From positions 1-7,722 of the forward strand of contig CANQSE010000086.1 in the NCBI GenBank assembly GCA_947626405.1: a DNA stretch of 7,722 nucleotides, in the 5' to 3' direction. Within the stretch, counting starts at the first letter, position 1; every line of letters starts with the position of its first letter. Under the pieces are notes generated by a model. That model saw only the letters and a program-made list of their open reading frames with translations. It made no database searches and was not told the origin of the DNA. The DNA comes from an uncultured Acetatifactor sp. Lineage in GTDB: Bacteria; Bacillota; Clostridia; Lachnospirales; Lachnospiraceae. The position numbers and the translations under genes are program-made. Positions 6,374-7,722 of this stretch are shown in pieces.

Positions 6374-6426
6374 AGTTTCCGTCTTTTATGAATTTTACTC
6401 TAAAACCTGATAAAATGCAAGATAAA

Positions 6427-6468
6427 ATCTTCGACGTGCTCATCAAAGTCTTCGCCACGCTCATCAAA
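6427..6468 (-). repeat. Imperfect 21-bp tandem duplication
   Basis: Two adjacent 21-nt units (6427-6447 and 6448-6468) share the plus-strand pieces TCTTCG and GCTCATCAAA and differ at about four or five positions. On the minus strand each unit is exactly seven codons in the frame that follows ribU, encoding FDERGED and FDEHVED. It lies between the ribU stop and the terminator. Confidence 0.7.
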
Positions 6469-6501
6469 TGGTAACAGCTCGGCATTTACCTGGCAAGTCA
6501 C

Positions 6502-6532
6502 GCCCGGTACTGCCGATATTCTCCCGACAGAC
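6502..6532 (-). repeat. Repeat core, copy A (downstream of ribU)
   Basis: A 31-nt segment matches 7639-7669 at 26 of 31 positions in the same orientation without gaps. On the minus strand both copies begin GTCTGTC, contain GGAGAA and end CCGGGC. This copy can fold as CTGTCG paired with CGGCAG, with GGAGAATAT in the loop. It begins 35 nt after the ribU stop. Confidence 0.65.
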
Positions 6533-6567
6533 ACGCTTTCGCTCGGTTGCGCACGTAACGGATGCCG

Positions 6568-7221
6568 TCAAATTATGCCCTGCATTGACAGAATGATCAG
6601 AACACAGGTTGCGATAACGGCTGCGGGCACCAGGATAAGTCCCACGTTTCCGTGCTTTCCGTCGTTTTGCGACATGGCGACCAGACCGCTTTTTCTCAGT
6701 GCCTTCACAATAGGTTTATAGAGCAGAAATGTAAAACCTGCGTTCAGTCCTGCCTTTAAGAGATTAAACGGCAGGAACACGGGCAGCAGCATACCCGCCA
6801 CCACATCTCTGGGAGTTCCCATGTAGATCGGGGTAATAAGGTAATTCCACAGCACCATCACGGCCGCCATCGCCAGACTTCCCGCGATAAGACCCGCCAC
6901 CGCCCCTTTCAGGGTACGTTTTTTCTTATAGACATACGCGGCTGTACAGGCAAAGGAGCATGACGAGATAATGTTCATAATACATCCCAGAGGTCCCGTT
7001 TCACTCACGGTAACCATTTCCACCACCGACACAAGCACAGATACGACAAAGGATGACAGAGGCCCCCATATAAGCCCGCCAAGGGTGATAATTACATCCT
7101 TTGGATCATACTTCAGAAACGGCGCAGCCGGAAATATGGAAAATCTTCCGACGTACATAACAATATACGCGATTGCGCTGAGCATGGCCAGTGTGGTAAT
7201 TTTTTTTGTTTTGTCGTTCAT
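6568..7221 (-). CDS. ribU: Riboflavin ECF transporter substrate-binding S component (RibU)
   Basis: RibU is the membrane S component that captures riboflavin and delivers it to the shared ECF module (EcfT plus two ATPases), which is not encoded here. The 217-aa protein has the S-component N-terminal helix LAMLSAIAYIVMYVGRF (11-27), the RibU-typical FLKYDPKDVI (35-44), and hydrophobic segments at about 45-72, 78-98, 106-130, 140-168 and 193-213. The last segment follows a hydrophilic linker (SQNDGKHGN) and is an additional C-terminal helix beyond the usual six, of a kind I associate with clostridial homologues. ATG 7221 is preceded by AGGAGG at 8 nt. The upstream FMN riboswitch with terminator strongly supports riboflavin rather than another vitamin as substrate. 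It is a single-gene unit. Confidence 0.95.
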   Translation of the reverse strand: MNDKTKKITTLAMLSAIAYIVMYVGRFSIFPAAPFLKYDPKDVIITLGGLIWGPLSSFVVSVLVSVVEMVTVSETGPLGCIMNIISSCSFACTAAYVYKKKRTLKGAVAGLIAGSLAMAAVMVLWNYLITPIYMGTPRDVVAGMLLPVFLPFNLLKAGLNAGFTFLLYKPIVKALRKSGLVAMSQNDGKHGNVGLILVPAAVIATCVLIILSMQGII

Positions 7222-7229
7222 AATGTTTT

Positions 7230-7256
7230 CCTCCTGAATATCTGTCTTTTAGACAG
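7230..7256 (-). promoter_or_regulatory. ribU ribosome-binding site with an adjacent hairpin
   Basis: AGGAGG (7235-7230) is 8 nt from the ribU ATG. Just upstream, CTGTCT and AGACAG (7256-7242) form a perfect 6-bp hairpin with a 3-nt loop, six nt from the ribosome site. It does not sequester AGGAGG and is more likely a spacer or 5' stabilising element than a translational switch. Confidence 0.6.
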
Positions 7257-7301
7257 TTTATTTAGGAAAATTCTTCTGTCCGCCGTCGTCAGGCGCAGTT
7301 T

Positions 7302-7335
7302 AAAAAACCCCGAAGCCAATCGGTTTCGGGGTTTT
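7302..7335 (-). terminator. Riboswitch-controlled intrinsic terminator ahead of ribU
   Basis: On the minus strand AAAACCCCGAAACC pairs with GGCTTCGGGGTTTT around a GATT loop (one A-G mismatch) and is followed by a run of Ts (GGGGTTTTTTA). It lies between the FMN aptamer and the ribU start, so it is the expression platform. Its 5' arm ACCCCGAA (minus strand, 7332-7325) is exactly complementary to TTCGGGGT in the 5' strand of the aptamer (7511-7504), which supplies a simple antiterminator pairing when FMN is absent. Confidence 0.9.
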
Positions 7336-7383
7336 GCTGCACGATTCAGAGCATGCGCAAAAGCGCACATTTTATAACGCGCG

Positions 7384-7514
7384 TTCTTCTTTCATCCAGA
7401 CTTTACTGTTGGTTCCGGAGTTTCACCGAATCAGCCGCAGGTACAGGCTTTTGCACCTTTCCTGCAGGTCGCGGACTTTACCGCCAGTAGGGAATTTCAC
7501 CCGACCCCGAAGAA
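7384..7514 (-). promoter_or_regulatory. FMN riboswitch (RFN element) aptamer
   Basis: The minus strand carries the RFN hallmarks in order: TTCTTCGGGGTCGGGTGAAA, then TTCCCTACTGGCGGTAAAG, TCCGCGACC, a variable hairpin, GCGGCTGATTCGGTGAAAC, TCCGGAACCAACAGTAAAG and TCTGGATGAAAGAAGAA. The closing P1 stem pairs TTCTTC (7514-7509) with GAAGAA (7389-7384). FMN binding should stabilise P1 and let the downstream terminator form, turning ribU off. Between aptamer and terminator a small hairpin (7354-7367, TGCGC around AAAA) may act as a pause. Confidence 0.97.
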
Positions 7515-7528
7515 TTTTCTTTTTCATT

Positions 7529-7557
7529 ATCCTACTACAGGCCGGAGAGCCTGTCAA
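7529..7557 (-). promoter_or_regulatory. Promoter for the FMN riboswitch-ribU transcript
   Basis: On the minus strand a perfect -35 TTGACA (7557-7552) is separated by 17 nt from the -10 TAGGAT (7534-7529). The start would be near 7522, eight nt before the aptamer P1 stem. An inverted repeat ACAGGC-N6-GCCTGT (7537-7554) spans the spacer and overlaps the -35. Confidence 0.85.
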
Positions 7558-7638
7558 GCCCCCCTGCTCCATTTAATAAACAAACCATTGTTGCCGTTTC
7601 ATGAACAAAGCAACATTTCAGCCGCTCCGCCGCATTCA

Positions 7639-7669
7639 GCCCGGGAATGTCGATGTTCTCCTGACAGAC
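7639..7669 (-). repeat. Repeat core, copy B (upstream of the ribU promoter)
   Basis: This is the second copy of the 31-nt core found at 6502-6532, 26 of 31 identical and in the same orientation. Here the short stem is TGTC paired with GACA with AGGAGAACATC in the loop. The remainder of the interval 7558-7722 holds no gene I can support, and the repeat may extend beyond the window edge. Confidence 0.65.
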
Positions 7670-7722
7670 CGTGTGAGCACGTCGGCACTTGGCGAGGTAC
7701 TTTCGAGCCTAGTGTCCGTTAC

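Larger units (their letters stand above)
6400..6567 (-). other. 55-codon open frame continuing in phase past the ribU stop
   Basis: Immediately after the ribU TGA the same frame stays open for 55 codons to a TAG at 6402-6400. The conceptual peptide includes SESVSVGRISAVPGVTCQV and ELLPFD, then an acidic repeated heptad FDERGED-FDEHVED, and ends HFIRF. It has no ATG start of its own. It covers the repeat core at 6502-6532 and the 21-bp tandem at 6427-6468. It may be a former C-terminal extension, stop-codon read-through, or simply a repeat element that is open in this frame. I do not call it a gene. Confidence 0.4.

Noticed and set aside
7589..7615. TGTTGC and GCAACA inverted repeat with a 15-nt loop
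   Set aside because: Six base pairs with a long loop in AT-rich DNA is close to chance expectation and has no other supporting signal.
1..7722. CRISPR array, insertion sequence, prophage or toxin-antitoxin genes
   Set aside because: No regularly spaced repeats, transposase, integrase or phage motif is visible in any frame, and nearly all coding space is occupied by housekeeping genes.

Overview
The window looks like chromosomal DNA from a Clostridia bacterium, most likely a member of the Lachnospiraceae. The reasons are AGGAGG-type ribosome sites, TTG starts, close-packed one-strand gene order, a RibU of the clostridial type behind an FMN riboswitch, and a near-50% GC feel with AT-rich promoters. 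No database search was possible, so the genus is not claimed. Every gene I can support is on the minus strand. In transcription order the layout runs from the right end of the window to the left.

Right end (about 7722 to 6289): an intergenic stretch holding a repeat copy, a TTGACA/TAGGAT promoter, an FMN (RFN) riboswitch, an intrinsic terminator, and the riboflavin ECF transporter S component ribU. Downstream of ribU lie a second copy of the repeat core, a 21-bp tandem duplication and a terminator hairpin. Because of that arrangement the ribU unit is bracketed by two direct copies of the same short sequence.

Middle (6288 to 4125): a tight operon of a YcxB-like two-helix membrane protein, tsaE, tsaB and rimI. 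tsaE and tsaB are 1 nt apart and tsaB and rimI overlap by ATGA. TsaE and TsaB are two of the bacterial t6A37 tRNA modification proteins; the third, TsaD, lies further downstream.

Left part (4052 to 148): an extended -10 promoter, a small Cys-rich zinc-ribbon-like protein, a very stable GC hairpin, ribonuclease Z (tRNA 3' processing), a membrane-anchored protein of unknown function, tsaD and ispD (the MEP isoprenoid pathway cytidylyltransferase). Immediately after ispD is a strong promoter driving tRNA-Ser(UGA), which runs off the left edge.

The theme of the central genes is tRNA maturation: t6A synthesis (TsaB, TsaD, TsaE), 3'-end processing (RNase Z) and a tRNA gene itself, with three poorly characterised small proteins (YcxB-like, zinc-ribbon-like and the 191-aa membrane protein) interleaved. 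I see no defence system, prophage, insertion sequence or CRISPR array. The least ordinary sequence is the repeat-bearing DNA around ribU, including a 55-codon reading frame that continues in phase past the ribU stop codon.
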